From positions 1-64,000 of the forward strand of contig JAJRPG010000034.1 of the NCBI GenBank assembly GCA_024280855.1: DNA of 64,000 bases, written 5' to 3'. Numbering within the stretch: position 1 is the first letter of the stretch; each line of letters starts with the position of its first letter. Of this stretch, positions 52,594 through 61,816 are shown piece after piece. The notes beneath the pieces were generated by a model. The model was given only the letters and a program-made list of their open reading frames with translations, was not told where the DNA came from and did no database searches. The stretch is from Planctomycetota bacterium (GTDB lineage Bacteria; Planctomycetota; Phycisphaerae; UBA1845). Both the position numbers and the translations under genes were made by a program.

Positions 52594-54866
52594 CGGCGTT
52601 TCTTCTTCCGGTTCACGCGAGCTTTAGTCTTAGGGCGTTTTCTTTTACCTGCTGACTTGCGATTCGTTGGAGCTTTTTTCGTTCCATCCCCGCCCGGTCT
52701 ACGTCTTCGTTTTTTACCGCTCGGCGGAGGCGCATCGGCTAATGTTAAATCCATGCGCCGCGTTGGCAGGTGAACACTTGCAACTCGCACTTCGAGCTTA
52801 TCTCCAATGCGAATTTCTTTGCCACTGCGTTCGCCGATGACCACGCCACGCTTCGCGTCAACATGCCACCAATCGTCGGGCATGTTATCGAACAAGATTA
52901 AGCCATCAACCAGAAATTTATCCAACTGAACAAACACGCCGATGTTAGCTACGCCCGTTACGACGCCAGAAAACTCGTCGCCTAGAAAACCTTTTTCTAT
53001 TAACCGTAGTACGCGCACTAATCGTACATCACGCTCTGCCGATTCGGACTTTCGTTCTCGGTCTCCGCAATGATGACCAAGCGTAACGAGGTCTTCCACG
53101 GAAGGTGAAGCCGCTCGCCCCTTTTTGGATTTAAGTTTTCCCGCGAGTAGTTCATCAATTAAGCGATGTATCGTTAAGTCCGGATATCGACGAATGGGCG
53201 AAGTAAAATGGCTATAATTTTCACTGGCTAGTGCGTAATGTCCGCTAGTGCGCGGGGTGTATTCCGCTGCACACATAGACCGCAAGATAGCTAGGTTCAC
53301 CGGGAACGACTCCGATTGACCACGAACTTCATCCAACAGTTGTTGCAAATCTTTACGATCAGCGTTGTCAGGTAAATCGTGTCCAAGTACGCGCAGCAGT
53401 CGTTGCAATCCGCCTTCACCCATATCGCGTGGCTCTTCATGAACCCGGCGTAGATAAGCGACGCCCGTTGCGTGCAGCAGACGCGCGACGACTTCATTCG
53501 CTTCGACCATAAACATTTCTATCATCGTGTGCGTATAGCTTGAGTCAGTGGGAACCACATCAATCACGCAGCCATCGTCGTCATGCACAAGTGCCGAATC
53601 CGGCAGGTCCAACACTAACATGCCATCTTTAAGCCTTCGACTACGGATTGTTCGAGCCAGCTTCTCCATGTCATGAAGCAAAGCCACAACTTTCGCACTC
53701 GTTCTCCCAGGTTGGCCATCGAGAATATGCTGCGCCTGTATATAAGTCAGCCGCTTAGCTGAGCGAATGACCGTATTAGCTACGCGTGCTTTCTTGACTA
53801 CGCCGCGCGGGGAATAAGTGATAAACGCACTTTTCGTGAACCGCACTTCGCGTTGTTGCAGCGAGCAAACGCCGTTAGACAAAATCTCTGGCAGCATGGG
53901 GATGACATGGTTAGGCAGATAAGTGCTGTTACCCCGTTTATGCGCTTCGACGTCCAAAGCCCCGCCTGACGGGACAAAATGACTTACGTCAGCTATATGT
54001 ATGCCAAGCTCGATGGTTCCGTTTTTATTGTGTGTCAACGATATGGCATCGTCGAAGTCGCGTGCGTCTGGCGGGTCAATGGTTATGATTGTAAGCTTGC
54101 GAAGGTCTTCGCGGTTCTCAAAATCCTGGTCAGCGTCGTACTTCGCCATCGCCTGCCGTGCATCGCTAAGAACCTCGTCAGGGAACTCTCTAGGCAATTG
54201 ATATTGTTCGATAGCTGTTTCAATATCAACTTCTGGGTCGCCACGTTTACCCAGCACTTTCACGATCACGCCACGGGCAGCGCGTTGCTGCGTGGGGTAT
54301 TCTGTCAGTTCGACGACAACCTGGTCCCCCGGCTTAGCTTGTTTAGCTGAAGGGTCGCCGACGATAATGGGGATGTGTAAGACGTTCCCGTCAGGCACGA
54401 CCAGCCATTTACTACCTTGACGTTTGAGTTCGCCGACAAATTGACTTTGCCCGCGTTCAACAATGGCCACGATGCGACCATCGAATTGCATGCGCCCGTC
54501 GCGTTTTCCTCTTCTCGAAACGTTTGCCCTTACACGATCGCCGGTTAAAGCGCCGCCAGTTTTTTCGCGCGATATATAAAGATCGCCGTGAGCGTTGGGC
54601 GTATCGAGAATGATAAAGCCAAAGCCCCGTGGATTAGCACGAAAGTTTCCGACGACAACGGATGGAGGCTCCGCGAGCATCATGGCGTCAGTACTTCCCA
54701 ACGCAACGCGACCCGTTCTCATCAGCGCTTTGCAAGCACTATGAAAATCACCAAGCTCGTCCTCGCCAATATCCATAGCTAGGGCAAGCTCAGCGGCTGC
54801 TTGGGGTTGATACCCACCCTGGCTGATGAACTCTATGATGCGGTCAGCGTATTTTTTAGAGGGCAT
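52590..54866 (-). CDS. rnr: Ribonuclease R
   Basis: 758-residue 3'-5' exoribonuclease that degrades structured RNA. An N-terminal winged helix is followed by a cold-shock domain (NFRANPRGFGFIILDTPNAH) and a second OB fold. The RNB catalytic domain has IDPPDARDFDDAISL with the metal-binding Asp residues and GIHIADVSHFV. An S1 domain follows (SGVVTGVANIGVFVQLD). A Lys/Arg-rich tail (KRKRPKTKARVNRKKKRR) is typical of RNase R and not of RNase II. The start at ATG 54866 gives the normal N-terminus. Confidence 0.95.
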   Translation of the reverse strand: MPSKKYADRIIEFISQGGYQPQAAAELALAMDIGEDELGDFHSACKALMRTGRVALGSTDAMMLAEPPSVVVGNFRANPRGFGFIILDTPNAHGDLYISREKTGGALTGDRVRANVSRRGKRDGRMQFDGRIVAIVERGQSQFVGELKRQGSKWLVVPDGNVLHIPIIVGDPSAKQAKPGDQVVVELTEYPTQQRAARGVIVKVLGKRGDPEVDIETAIEQYQLPREFPDEVLSDARQAMAKYDADQDFENREDLRKLTIITIDPPDARDFDDAISLTHNKNGTIELGIHIADVSHFVPSGGALDVEAHKRGNSTYLPNHVIPMLPEILSNGVCSLQQREVRFTKSAFITYSPRGVVKKARVANTVIRSAKRLTYIQAQHILDGQPGRTSAKVVALLHDMEKLARTIRSRRLKDGMLVLDLPDSALVHDDDGCVIDVVPTDSSYTHTMIEMFMVEANEVVARLLHATGVAYLRRVHEEPRDMGEGGLQRLLRVLGHDLPDNADRKDLQQLLDEVRGQSESFPVNLAILRSMCAAEYTPRTSGHYALASENYSHFTSPIRRYPDLTIHRLIDELLAGKLKSKKGRAASPSVEDLVTLGHHCGDRERKSESAERDVRLVRVLRLIEKGFLGDEFSGVVTGVANIGVFVQLDKFLVDGLILFDNMPDDWWHVDAKRGVVIGERSGKEIRIGDKLEVRVASVHLPTRRMDLTLADAPPPSGKKRRRRPGGDGTKKAPTNRKSAGKRKRPKTKARVNRKKKRR

Positions 54867-55383
54867 TAGATTTCCATTTCGTCAGCGGTGTATCAACGTG
54901 AGACTTAATTGTCGCACGAATAATTCAAGCTCGCGGCTGATCGACTGTAGTCTATGTTTCCCATTTTGTTAATTGCTGGTACGCCCTGTTGGTTGATACC
55001 CAATGAATCATGAGGTGCTTCGTCTGATTCGAATGCCTAGGGTTTTGTGAGTAACGCCAGCTAATGTTTTCTCAACGAATGCGCAGAAAATGCGCCAAAC
55101 TCATGTTCTGAACTGTTGATATAGCCCCATGATCCAGCATGAACGGTAATGTTTGCCGTCACTCAAGTTTTTTTTGCGCCTTCGCCGATAAAATTCTTAC
55201 TAAACATCCCAAGCTGCCCAAATTTACATTCAGGGCTTGCAAACGGATTTAGATGTGAATCAACCGGCAAGCGGAGGCTTGTCGAGCTTTAAGACAATCG
55301 AGCATCGGATCATTCTCAGGGATCAGGCAGGAGGCCTATCTTAGAGGCCTTGGTGTCTGATCCATGCAAAAGGAGTGTTCCCG
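54867..55383 (+). promoter_or_regulatory. Gene-free gap with a symmetrical hairpin before the B12-domain-like gene
   Basis: 517 bases without a credible gene. At 55320-55363 GGATCAG pairs with CTGATCC, CA with TG, and AGGCCT (55332-55337) with AGGCCT (55345-55350) around a 7-base loop, with small matched bulges. It stops six bases before the ribosome-binding site AAAGGAG. A smaller stem GGCAAGC/GCTTGTC is at 55266-55283. No T-run follows, so it is more likely a leader structure or operator than a terminator. No cobalamin riboswitch motif was seen. Confidence 0.5.
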
Positions 55384-56160
55384 ATGGCGACTATTTCCCT
55401 TCTCAATGATTACATGACCCCTTTGTTAGCCGGCAATCGCTTGGCCTGTCGGCAATTGGTACAGGACCGCATGAAGCGGTGGGGCGATACCATGCGACTG
55501 TATCGCGACCTACTTTGGCCTGCGATGGAACAGGTTGAGAAGATGTATCGTGACGACAAAATAAACGCCGCCTCAGAACACATGGCTACCCGTATCAACA
55601 GGGCAATAGCTGACCAGGTTCAGACTAAGCTGGAAGTATCCACAGCTATCGGGAAGAAGATCATTATTTGCTGTGCTGATGGCGAGTCGGAAGAATTAGG
55701 CGCACAAATGACGGCTGATCTTTTCGAGAGCAGAGGCTGGGAAGTATTTTTTCTAGGCGGAGGAGTTCCCGCAGACGAAATTCTGTCGATCGTAGGTCAA
55801 CTTCGACCAGAAGTTCTTATGATTTATGGCACGGAACCGACTGGCGTACCGATGGTTCGCAGTCTGATTGATACCATTCGAACCGTAGACTCAAACCCGA
55901 CCATGAACATTATGGTATCCGGCGGCGTGTTCAACCGGGCTGATGGTTTGTGGAAAGAGGTTCACGCAGATTTATTTGCCAACACCGCCCAGGAAGCGAT
56001 ACCGTTAGCCGAGGCTGCTGAACCTCGCAAGGCAGACCCAAGACCCATCGGCGCACCGAAAAAACGTCGTCGTCGTCGTCGCCCACCACTGCTGACCGCG
56101 GCCGAGCAAGCGGAGTTAAAACAACAGTCACAGCCGCAGGCTCAGCCGCAAAGTTCATAA
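55384..56160 (+). CDS. Cobalamin-binding-domain-like protein without the cobalt-ligand His
   Basis: 258 residues. Residues ~1-90 are the helical cap seen before B12 domains (YRDLLWPAMEQVEKMYRDDK, then HMATRINRAIADQ). Residues ~95-210 follow the B12-binding Rossmann pattern: ICCADGESEELGAQMTADLF, GWEVFFLGGGVPADEIL, VLMIYGTEPTG and IMVSGGVFNR. In the position of the lower-ligand His of CarH-type domains (GExHxLG) the sequence is GESEELG, so the His is replaced by Glu. A basic stretch (KKRRRRRR) and a Gln-rich tail end it. ATG 55384 is fixed by AAAGGAG. It may bind base-off B12 without His, another ligand, or nothing. Confidence 0.85.
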   Translation: MATISLLNDYMTPLLAGNRLACRQLVQDRMKRWGDTMRLYRDLLWPAMEQVEKMYRDDKINAASEHMATRINRAIADQVQTKLEVSTAIGKKIIICCADGESEELGAQMTADLFESRGWEVFFLGGGVPADEILSIVGQLRPEVLMIYGTEPTGVPMVRSLIDTIRTVDSNPTMNIMVSGGVFNRADGLWKEVHADLFANTAQEAIPLAEAAEPRKADPRPIGAPKKRRRRRRPPLLTAAEQAELKQQSQPQAQPQSS

Positions 56161-56235
56161 CCATTTGATAGGCATCCGGTGATTATCCCTTGGCCTATGG
56201 AGCCATGCTGTCGAGCCGGTTTCAGAATGGCTTGG

Positions 56236-56604
56236 TTAGTTGTCGAAGCGCAGGTATGGTTCTAGCCTAGCCGTGGTTTTTGGGCCTATGCCCCGGATAT
56301 GTTGTAGATCGTCCACTTGAGTAAAAGACGCGTGATTGTTGCGTTGGTTTATGATCGCAGCCGCTCTGGTCTCGCCGATGCGCGGTAGCGCGGTTAGTTC
56401 CCATAGCTCCGCGCGGTTTGGATTGATGCGCAAGGTTGTCGGTGATACAGCAGGCGACATGCTATCTTGCTGCGAATATACAATGGCCCTCGTTGCGACG
56501 ATGAGCCATAGTAGGCCTATCATTACGCCCATGCGTGTGGAAATGATGGAGCTTTTGTTCCCGCGTCTCGGCTTATTATTCGAGGGAGATGCTGGTGTGT
56601 TCAT
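56236..56604 (-). CDS. ComEA-like helix-hairpin-helix protein
   Basis: 122 residues from ATG 56604. A TM helix at about 24-41 (GVMIGLLWLIVATRAIVYS) is followed by a ComEA-type HhH DNA-binding domain: LRINPNRAELWELTALPRIG, then ETRAAAIINQRNNHASFTQV and LQHIRGIGPKTTARLEPYL. In competent bacteria ComEA binds incoming DNA in the periplasm. No other competence genes are nearby, so the role is inferred from family alone. A longer frame upstream overlaps the GH10-like gene and is not credible. Confidence 0.85.
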   Translation of the reverse strand: MNTPASPSNNKPRRGNKSSIISTRMGVMIGLLWLIVATRAIVYSQQDSMSPAVSPTTLRINPNRAELWELTALPRIGETRAAAIINQRNNHASFTQVDDLQHIRGIGPKTTARLEPYLRFDN

Positions 56605-56626
56605 CGCGCACCGTTCGTCTTTTAGG

Positions 56627-58126
56627 TTAGTTGACCTTCTTGATTTTACTATAGAAGTCAGCCATATCGTGATAGGCTTGCTTGGGCGCAGCATCCGAGC
56701 GTAGGAGACCGCCGTGCGGGACTGGCTGATTTCCGTAATCGTAAAAACTGCTCCACGAGACAGATTCTACAAACGGTTTGCTCAGCGCTAAGACGGCGAA
56801 CTCTTTCATCCATTCAGCCTGAATTTGTTCATTCCAATCCCCTCGCCATGTACCGCCTGCGAGGTCCGGTCGATCGTCGCTATTCGCGGTCGTGCCATCA
56901 GGGCCTGTGCCGGATGGAACTTGCATCCCGGTAATCTGAATCGGTTTGCCAATTTTTCCGAACGCATCCAGCAGGGATGAGATTTGAAACATGTCTCTGA
57001 CGAACATGCCGTCGTGTTGTGGACCGAAATTAAATTGTAAGCCAAAAGCATCGAAGGCGACGCCGCTTTGGACAGCCATGTCAGCGTAGAGCAATGGCGG
57101 AATGGTGCGCTGATTTCGGCTGTAGTATTCACCCCAGGGCATAGTTATGTCTAAGACGATGCTTGCTTTTGGCGCAGTCTGCTTGGTCAGTGCTGCAGCC
57201 ATCCGAGTTAATTCCATTATTTGCTCGAAATTAAACGGCATGCAGTTGGGGGCATGTACTGCGCTTACCACATCCCACGAATGGACATATTGACCATAGC
57301 GATGAACGACGCGTCGAATATGTTCAAACGCAAGATCGCGTAGGGTGTCAAAATCATTTTCCCAGGCGTATAGCCACTGGGGAATTATGTTCTCGTGGAA
57401 GCACAACAAGGGCGAGCCTTTGATGGGGATTTTTTGCTTGGCGAGTATTTCAATCCAGCCATCAATAACCTTCCAGTCATACGTCTGCTCGGTCGGTTCG
57501 ATTTGGCACCAGTTCATAGGGACGGTGACGAAATCGCAAATGGCTGAGATGCGTTCTCTCGCTTGGTCGGGTGGTAATTCGTCCGCGACTCTGCATCCCA
57601 GCACCCGTCGAGGCAGTGACCCGGTACGCAGTCGGCGATCGAAAAAGGCGTTGGCATGATAGGCTGATAGACCTTCAGAGCCTTGAACGGAAGCCGCGAG
57701 GGACTTATCCGCAAATACCGCAGCTTGGGCGGGCGTATCAGCCTGCAAGGCTTGAATGAGTAACTCTCTCGCGTCGTGGATGAGTTTGAAGGCGTCTTCA
57801 GGTTCCTGCTGATCTAGCAAGCCCCAATCCTCGATTTTCTGATTGAGTCGGAGCAGTCGGCCACGGGCAAGTTCTATGTGAAGATTATAAGGAGTATCGC
57901 GTTCTAACAGGCGGACGGTCTCAGTTAGAACCTCTCCGACGCCGTCGATTTTCCACAATAGGGCTAATCCCGCAGGTCCAGCCGCCCGCTTGGTACATTG
58001 AATAACCCCGCCTCGAAAAGTCACCTCAGCCCGGAGCGGTACATCATCGCTTCCGACGACGTAGGAACCAGCTAGGTTAGCTGATTCAGCCAGTTTGTTT
58101 GATTCGTAAACTTCAAATGAAAGCAT
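56627..58126 (-). CDS. GH10 xylanase-like protein lacking both catalytic Glu residues
   Basis: 499 residues. An N-terminal ~160 residues form a beta/helical module with no recognised family. Residues ~180-495 follow the GH10 TIM barrel: ISAICDFVTVPMNWCQIEPT, YDWKVIDGWIEILAKQKIP, IKGSPLLCFHENIIPQWLY, HSWDVVSAVH and IQITGMQVPSG, ending SWSSFYDYGNQP. GH10 enzymes have WDVVNE at the acid/base and ITE at the nucleophile. Here they read WDVVSA (284-289) and ITG (398-400), so both catalytic Glu are gone. No signal peptide is visible. A carbohydrate-binding or structural role is possible. It lies 23 bases upstream of the ComEA-like gene on the same strand. Confidence 0.85.
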   Translation of the reverse strand: MLSFEVYESNKLAESANLAGSYVVGSDDVPLRAEVTFRGGVIQCTKRAAGPAGLALLWKIDGVGEVLTETVRLLERDTPYNLHIELARGRLLRLNQKIEDWGLLDQQEPEDAFKLIHDARELLIQALQADTPAQAAVFADKSLAASVQGSEGLSAYHANAFFDRRLRTGSLPRRVLGCRVADELPPDQARERISAICDFVTVPMNWCQIEPTEQTYDWKVIDGWIEILAKQKIPIKGSPLLCFHENIIPQWLYAWENDFDTLRDLAFEHIRRVVHRYGQYVHSWDVVSAVHAPNCMPFNFEQIMELTRMAAALTKQTAPKASIVLDITMPWGEYYSRNQRTIPPLLYADMAVQSGVAFDAFGLQFNFGPQHDGMFVRDMFQISSLLDAFGKIGKPIQITGMQVPSGTGPDGTTANSDDRPDLAGGTWRGDWNEQIQAEWMKEFAVLALSKPFVESVSWSSFYDYGNQPVPHGGLLRSDAAPKQAYHDMADFYSKIKKVN

Positions 58127-58438
58127 AACACGTCTAATTATATCTGAATTTCTCTTGCTACGATATTCGATCCCAGCGGCTATCTTAACCGCTGGCCCTC
58201 CGCGATACCCATTATGGCAAATCGTCTTGAAATCGTCGAGCGCTTCAGGTCGTGTTTCCCATATGAATTAGTCAGTATCGGGGCAAAAGCGCTCCCAAAT
58301 TAGATATTTTTCCGTTAGCATAGTCATGCGGGCTGGATTTTTTGTGCCTGCATCAGCCCCAACTTGGGCTTCGGGATTATCCGTGGACGGGCAATCCCAG
58401 ACGTTTTATGAGTACCCTAGCCATAAGAGCCATGACTA
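58127..58438. other. Gene-free divergent promoter region
   Basis: 312 bases between the divergent GH10-like and purC genes. One clear stem, CCAGCGG (58173-58179) with CCGCTGG (58189-58195), and nothing else recognisable. Confidence 0.4.
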
Positions 58439-59341
58439 ATGACGAGTTTGAATATGACGCCAATTGTAAAAGAGACCAATATCGCAGATGTCCCCGTTCG
58501 CAGGGGCAAGGTGAGGGATATTTATGACCTTGGCGACGAGATATTGCTCGTAGCTACGGACCGAATCAGCGCCTACGACGTGATTCTTCCCACTGCGATA
58601 CCTCAAAAAGGGATGATGCTGACGAGCGTTTCCAAATTTTGGTTCGACTTTTTTCAGGGTGATGTGTTACATCATCTCATGGAAGTGGTTCAGGATACCG
58701 CGCCTCCGGGCCTAGAGGCCTATTTGCCACAATTGCAAGGCCGAACGATGCGGTGCATTAAAACTGAGGTCGTGCCTATCGAATTTGTCGTGCGGGGATA
58801 CATCACGGGTTCTGGTTGGAAGGATTATCTTAACACTGGCCAGGTGTGCGGCATCGATTTGCCCGCAGGTTTGCAGCAATGCCAGCAACTGCCCGAACCG
58901 ATTTTTACCCCGGCGACGAAGGAAGACGTGGGCCATGATGAGAATGTTTCGTTTGAACGAGCCAGCAAAATCGTGGGCGCATCTTGTATGACGGAACTGC
59001 GAGATAAGAGCCTCATGTTATATAATAAAGCTTCAGCGCACGCGCGGGAGCGTGGTATTATTATCGCTGACACCAAGTTTGAATGGGGAAAATATAAAGG
59101 TGAGTATTATCTGATCGACGAAGTACTCACGCCGGATTCGTCGCGCTTTTGGCCCGCGGACGAATATGAAGCAGGCCGAGATCAAAACAGTTTTGATAAA
59201 CAAATCGTGCGCAATTATTTAACGACGCTGGTCGATGCGGGTAAGTGGGACAAGACGCCTCCCGGGCCTGAACTTCCCGACGAAATAGTTCAAAAAACTT
59301 CTGCTAAATATGCCGAGGTGGTTGATCGTTTAATGCGTTAG
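58439..59341 (+). CDS. purC: SAICAR synthase
   Basis: Phosphoribosylaminoimidazole-succinocarboxamide synthase of purine synthesis. 300 residues, the longer eukaryote-like type. Visible are RRGKVRDIYDLGDEILLVAT, DRISAYDVILPTAIPQKG, PIEFVVRGYITGSGWKDYL, IIADTKFEWGKYKGEYYLID and DEVLTPDSSRFWPADEY. ATG 58439 is the longest start; ATG 58454 is nearly as good. No strong Shine-Dalgarno. Monocistronic; REP-like repeats follow. Confidence 0.96.
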   Translation: MTSLNMTPIVKETNIADVPVRRGKVRDIYDLGDEILLVATDRISAYDVILPTAIPQKGMMLTSVSKFWFDFFQGDVLHHLMEVVQDTAPPGLEAYLPQLQGRTMRCIKTEVVPIEFVVRGYITGSGWKDYLNTGQVCGIDLPAGLQQCQQLPEPIFTPATKEDVGHDENVSFERASKIVGASCMTELRDKSLMLYNKASAHARERGIIIADTKFEWGKYKGEYYLIDEVLTPDSSRFWPADEYEAGRDQNSFDKQIVRNYLTTLVDAGKWDKTPPGPELPDEIVQKTSAKYAEVVDRLMR

Positions 59342-59377
59342 GCTTAATGACCTGTTTCACAAGCTTCGCGACTACCT

Positions 59378-59463
59378 GAGCCGCAGGCTTTAGCCTGCGC
59401 GGTCTCTCGGATTTGTGTGTGTCTCGGTGGCCTGTCGCCGCGCGAGCTGAATCATGCGGCTCG
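59378..59463. repeat. Inverted pair of REP-like units (REPIN-like)
   Basis: The unit at 59378-59402 (GAGCCGCAGGCTTTAGCCTG then CGCGG) and the unit at 59438-59463 (CCGCGCGAGCTGAATCATGC then GGCTCG) are in opposite orientation 35 bases apart, between the convergent purC and gltX genes. Each is itself palindromic. Confidence 0.65.
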
Positions 59464-59490
59464 GAAACGACGGCATCAGTTCGATTTCGC

Positions 59491-60993
59491 TTACGCGAGT
59501 ATGGCCAAGCATTTGTTAATTCGGTTTAGTGTGCGCTCTTTTCCTAGTAGTTCCAGCGTCTCACCGATGGACGGACTCACCGTTGAGCCGGAGACCGCTA
59601 CCCGAATGGGCTGCGCGATGTTGCCCATTTTTGTATCTAGCGAATCACATAAGTCTTTGACCAAAGCTTCAATCGACGCTTTGGTAAAGTGTTCAAGGGA
59701 TTCCAGCTTAGTTTGTGTCTGCGCTAAAATTGAAAACCCGGCATTGTCGTTTTTAGCGAGAACTTTCTTGACGGCTTTCGGGTCATACTCGATGGCTTGG
59801 TCCTGCACGAATAGAAAGCCGATTTTCTTTTGTAAATCTGCAAAGGTGCGAAATCCGGCACAGGCCTGTAACAGGCGCGTCAGCATGTCGTCGTTGGCGC
59901 TCTGCATGGGTAAATCGTTGATGGCAGCATAATCTTTCAGGCGCTCAAGCAATTTAGCTTCCGGCAAGCGCGCAGCCCAGTCAGTATTAAACGAAAGCAG
60001 CTTCGCTCGGTCGAATTTGGCATTAGTCTTACCGATGCGCTCCATGGAAAACGCCTGCGTAAGCTCGTCCAAGGTATACGTTTCCTTATCGTCTCCGGTA
60101 CTCCAGCCGAGCAGGGCGATGAAATTTAGAATCGCCTCTGGCAAGAATCCCGCGGTCCGGAAGTCGTGAACCTCAATCTCTGGCGGTGCGAGGCCGGCTT
60201 TGATGGCTTTTTCCTTATCTCGCTTACTCATTTTGGACCCGTCCATATTAAATATGACAGGCATGTGGCCATAGATTGGGGTGGGGAAGCCTAAGGCGCG
60301 TTGCAGCGCCACGTGCTTATGCGAATTCATCAAATGCTCCTGCCCGCGCAACACATGGGTGATTTTCATCAGGGCGTCATCGACGACACAGGCGAAGTGG
60401 TAGGTGGGATAGCCATCACCTTTTTGAATGATAAAGTCCTCAAATTGATCGGCTGTAAGCGTCACGTCGCCGAGGATGCTGTCGTGAACGGTGATGTCTT
60501 CGTCGGGCATTTTGCAGCGTACGACTACGCGCTGACCCTCTTGCTTAGCTTGCTGACCCTGCTCGATGGTGGGAAGTGGATTGGGGCGCGGATAGCGAAA
60601 GCCGCCATGCTCTTTTTTGGCTTTTTCACGCATATCGTTTAATTCTTGAGGTGTTTCCAGTGCGTAGTAGGCCCGGCCTGACTCGAGCAGTTGCTGCATG
60701 TATTGGTTGTAAATGTCGAGCCGCTGACTTTGGAAATATGGTCCATAGTCGCCGCCAGCTTCAGGGCCTTCGTCCCAGGTGAGTCCCAGCCAGCGTAAGT
60801 CGTCGAGAATTTTTTGCACAGAATCTTCCACATGGCGAGCTTGGTCGGTGTCCTCGATGCGTAATACCATGCAGCCACCTGCTTTTCGGGCGACGAGCCA
60901 ATTGAAGAGAATGGTCCTGGCTCCACCAATATGCAGATATCCTGTGGGTGATGGGGCGAAGCGGACGCGGACGGTTTCTGATGCTGCTGGCAT
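59491..60993 (-). CDS. gltX: Glutamyl-tRNA synthetase
   Basis: Class I synthetase, 500 residues. The HIGH-type motif is FAPSPTGYLHIGGARTILFN, the KMSKS motif is MDGSKMSKRDKEKA, and VLRGQEHLMNSHKHVALQRA is the conserved acceptor region. The C-terminal anticodon domain is present to residue 500. The start is ATG 60993 (MPAASETVRVRFAPS) with GGGAA eight bases upstream, not the longer frame beginning at 61059. Whether it is discriminating (Glu only) cannot be decided from the sequence. Convergent with purC. Confidence 0.95.
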   Translation of the reverse strand: MPAASETVRVRFAPSPTGYLHIGGARTILFNWLVARKAGGCMVLRIEDTDQARHVEDSVQKILDDLRWLGLTWDEGPEAGGDYGPYFQSQRLDIYNQYMQQLLESGRAYYALETPQELNDMREKAKKEHGGFRYPRPNPLPTIEQGQQAKQEGQRVVVRCKMPDEDITVHDSILGDVTLTADQFEDFIIQKGDGYPTYHFACVVDDALMKITHVLRGQEHLMNSHKHVALQRALGFPTPIYGHMPVIFNMDGSKMSKRDKEKAIKAGLAPPEIEVHDFRTAGFLPEAILNFIALLGWSTGDDKETYTLDELTQAFSMERIGKTNAKFDRAKLLSFNTDWAARLPEAKLLERLKDYAAINDLPMQSANDDMLTRLLQACAGFRTFADLQKKIGFLFVQDQAIEYDPKAVKKVLAKNDNAGFSILAQTQTKLESLEHFTKASIEALVKDLCDSLDTKMGNIAQPIRVAVSGSTVSPSIGETLELLGKERTLNRINKCLAILA

Positions 60994-61234
60994 TGGATGG
61001 TTCCCTTGAAAGTAGGCATCTACGCCTAAAATACTATTTCTAGGGCTTAAGGTATTCACACGCTGCTATTTGTTCAAGCGCGGCACGCGCTTATTTGTTA
61101 ACAGGGCGGATTTTTAGATCATTCTCTGATTAGAGGAAAAATACTATGCTTAATATTATAAAATCAGACATTGCAACCTCGTTAGTCTCACCAGCGGGTG
61201 GAATTTGTCCGATGCGCCGGGTAAAATCTTATCG

Positions 61235-61663
61235 ATGAGTAGATATTCAAATTCGGACAAGTTCAGAGCTGCTGTGAACAAAATTCTAGTCGCGGGCGCG
61301 GCATGTGGAGCAATGTTTTACTTGATAGTCATTGCTTCGTGGATTTTGCTTGCGTATGCTGAATTGCGCGATTCAGCTATAGCGGATGCTGACTTGAGGA
61401 GATTCTGGCACGCTATTCCTGCCCCATTACTTTTTGGCATGTTTCTAACGGCATTGTTTAAGAGAAAAAAGAAACGCTTTTTACATTTGATGCTCGTTTC
61501 TGCCTTGCTAATCATGCTATGTTGGTCCTTGTATGATGGATACCAGGGCCATTATCAGTATTGGGCTTGGATAGATGTTCGCGTCTGTAGCAATGGAGCC
61601 TATCACTATTATCTAAATTGGCCTTGGATGAATGAAATTGAACCGTGGTTACCGTACAAATAG
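61235..61663 (+). CDS. Small membrane protein of unknown function
   Basis: 142 residues with three hydrophobic segments: VAGAACGAMFYLIVIASWIL, PAPLLFGMFLTALF and LHLMLVSALLIMLCW. They are separated by KRKKKR on the cytoplasmic side. The C-terminus is aromatic-rich (YHYYLNWPWMNEIEPWLPYK). No family recognised. ATG 61235 is preferred over a TTG 30 bases upstream. Composition is a little more A/T-rich than its neighbours. It stands alone between gltX and priA. Confidence 0.6.
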   Translation: MSRYSNSDKFRAAVNKILVAGAACGAMFYLIVIASWILLAYAELRDSAIADADLRRFWHAIPAPLLFGMFLTALFKRKKKRFLHLMLVSALLIMLCWSLYDGYQGHYQYWAWIDVRVCSNGAYHYYLNWPWMNEIEPWLPYK

Positions 61664-61816
61664 TGAGACTGGCTTTCGGAGGCGTACAGTGTGGACAGTG
61701 TCAAAAAACGCAATTACTCACAAGCTGGCGCGAGCATTCTCTGTTAGCATGCGTTGTTACAGCTTAATCTATCAGGGCTTACTCTAAAATGGTTTCGCGT
61801 GTGCTGGGCGACAACA

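Noticed and set aside
54867-55383. Cobalamin riboswitch ahead of the B12-domain-like gene
   Set aside because: The characteristic B12 box was not found; only simple hairpins are present.
61060-61234. Possible tRNA or small RNA gene between gltX and the small membrane protein
   Set aside because: No cloverleaf, T-loop or CCA-like end could be traced.
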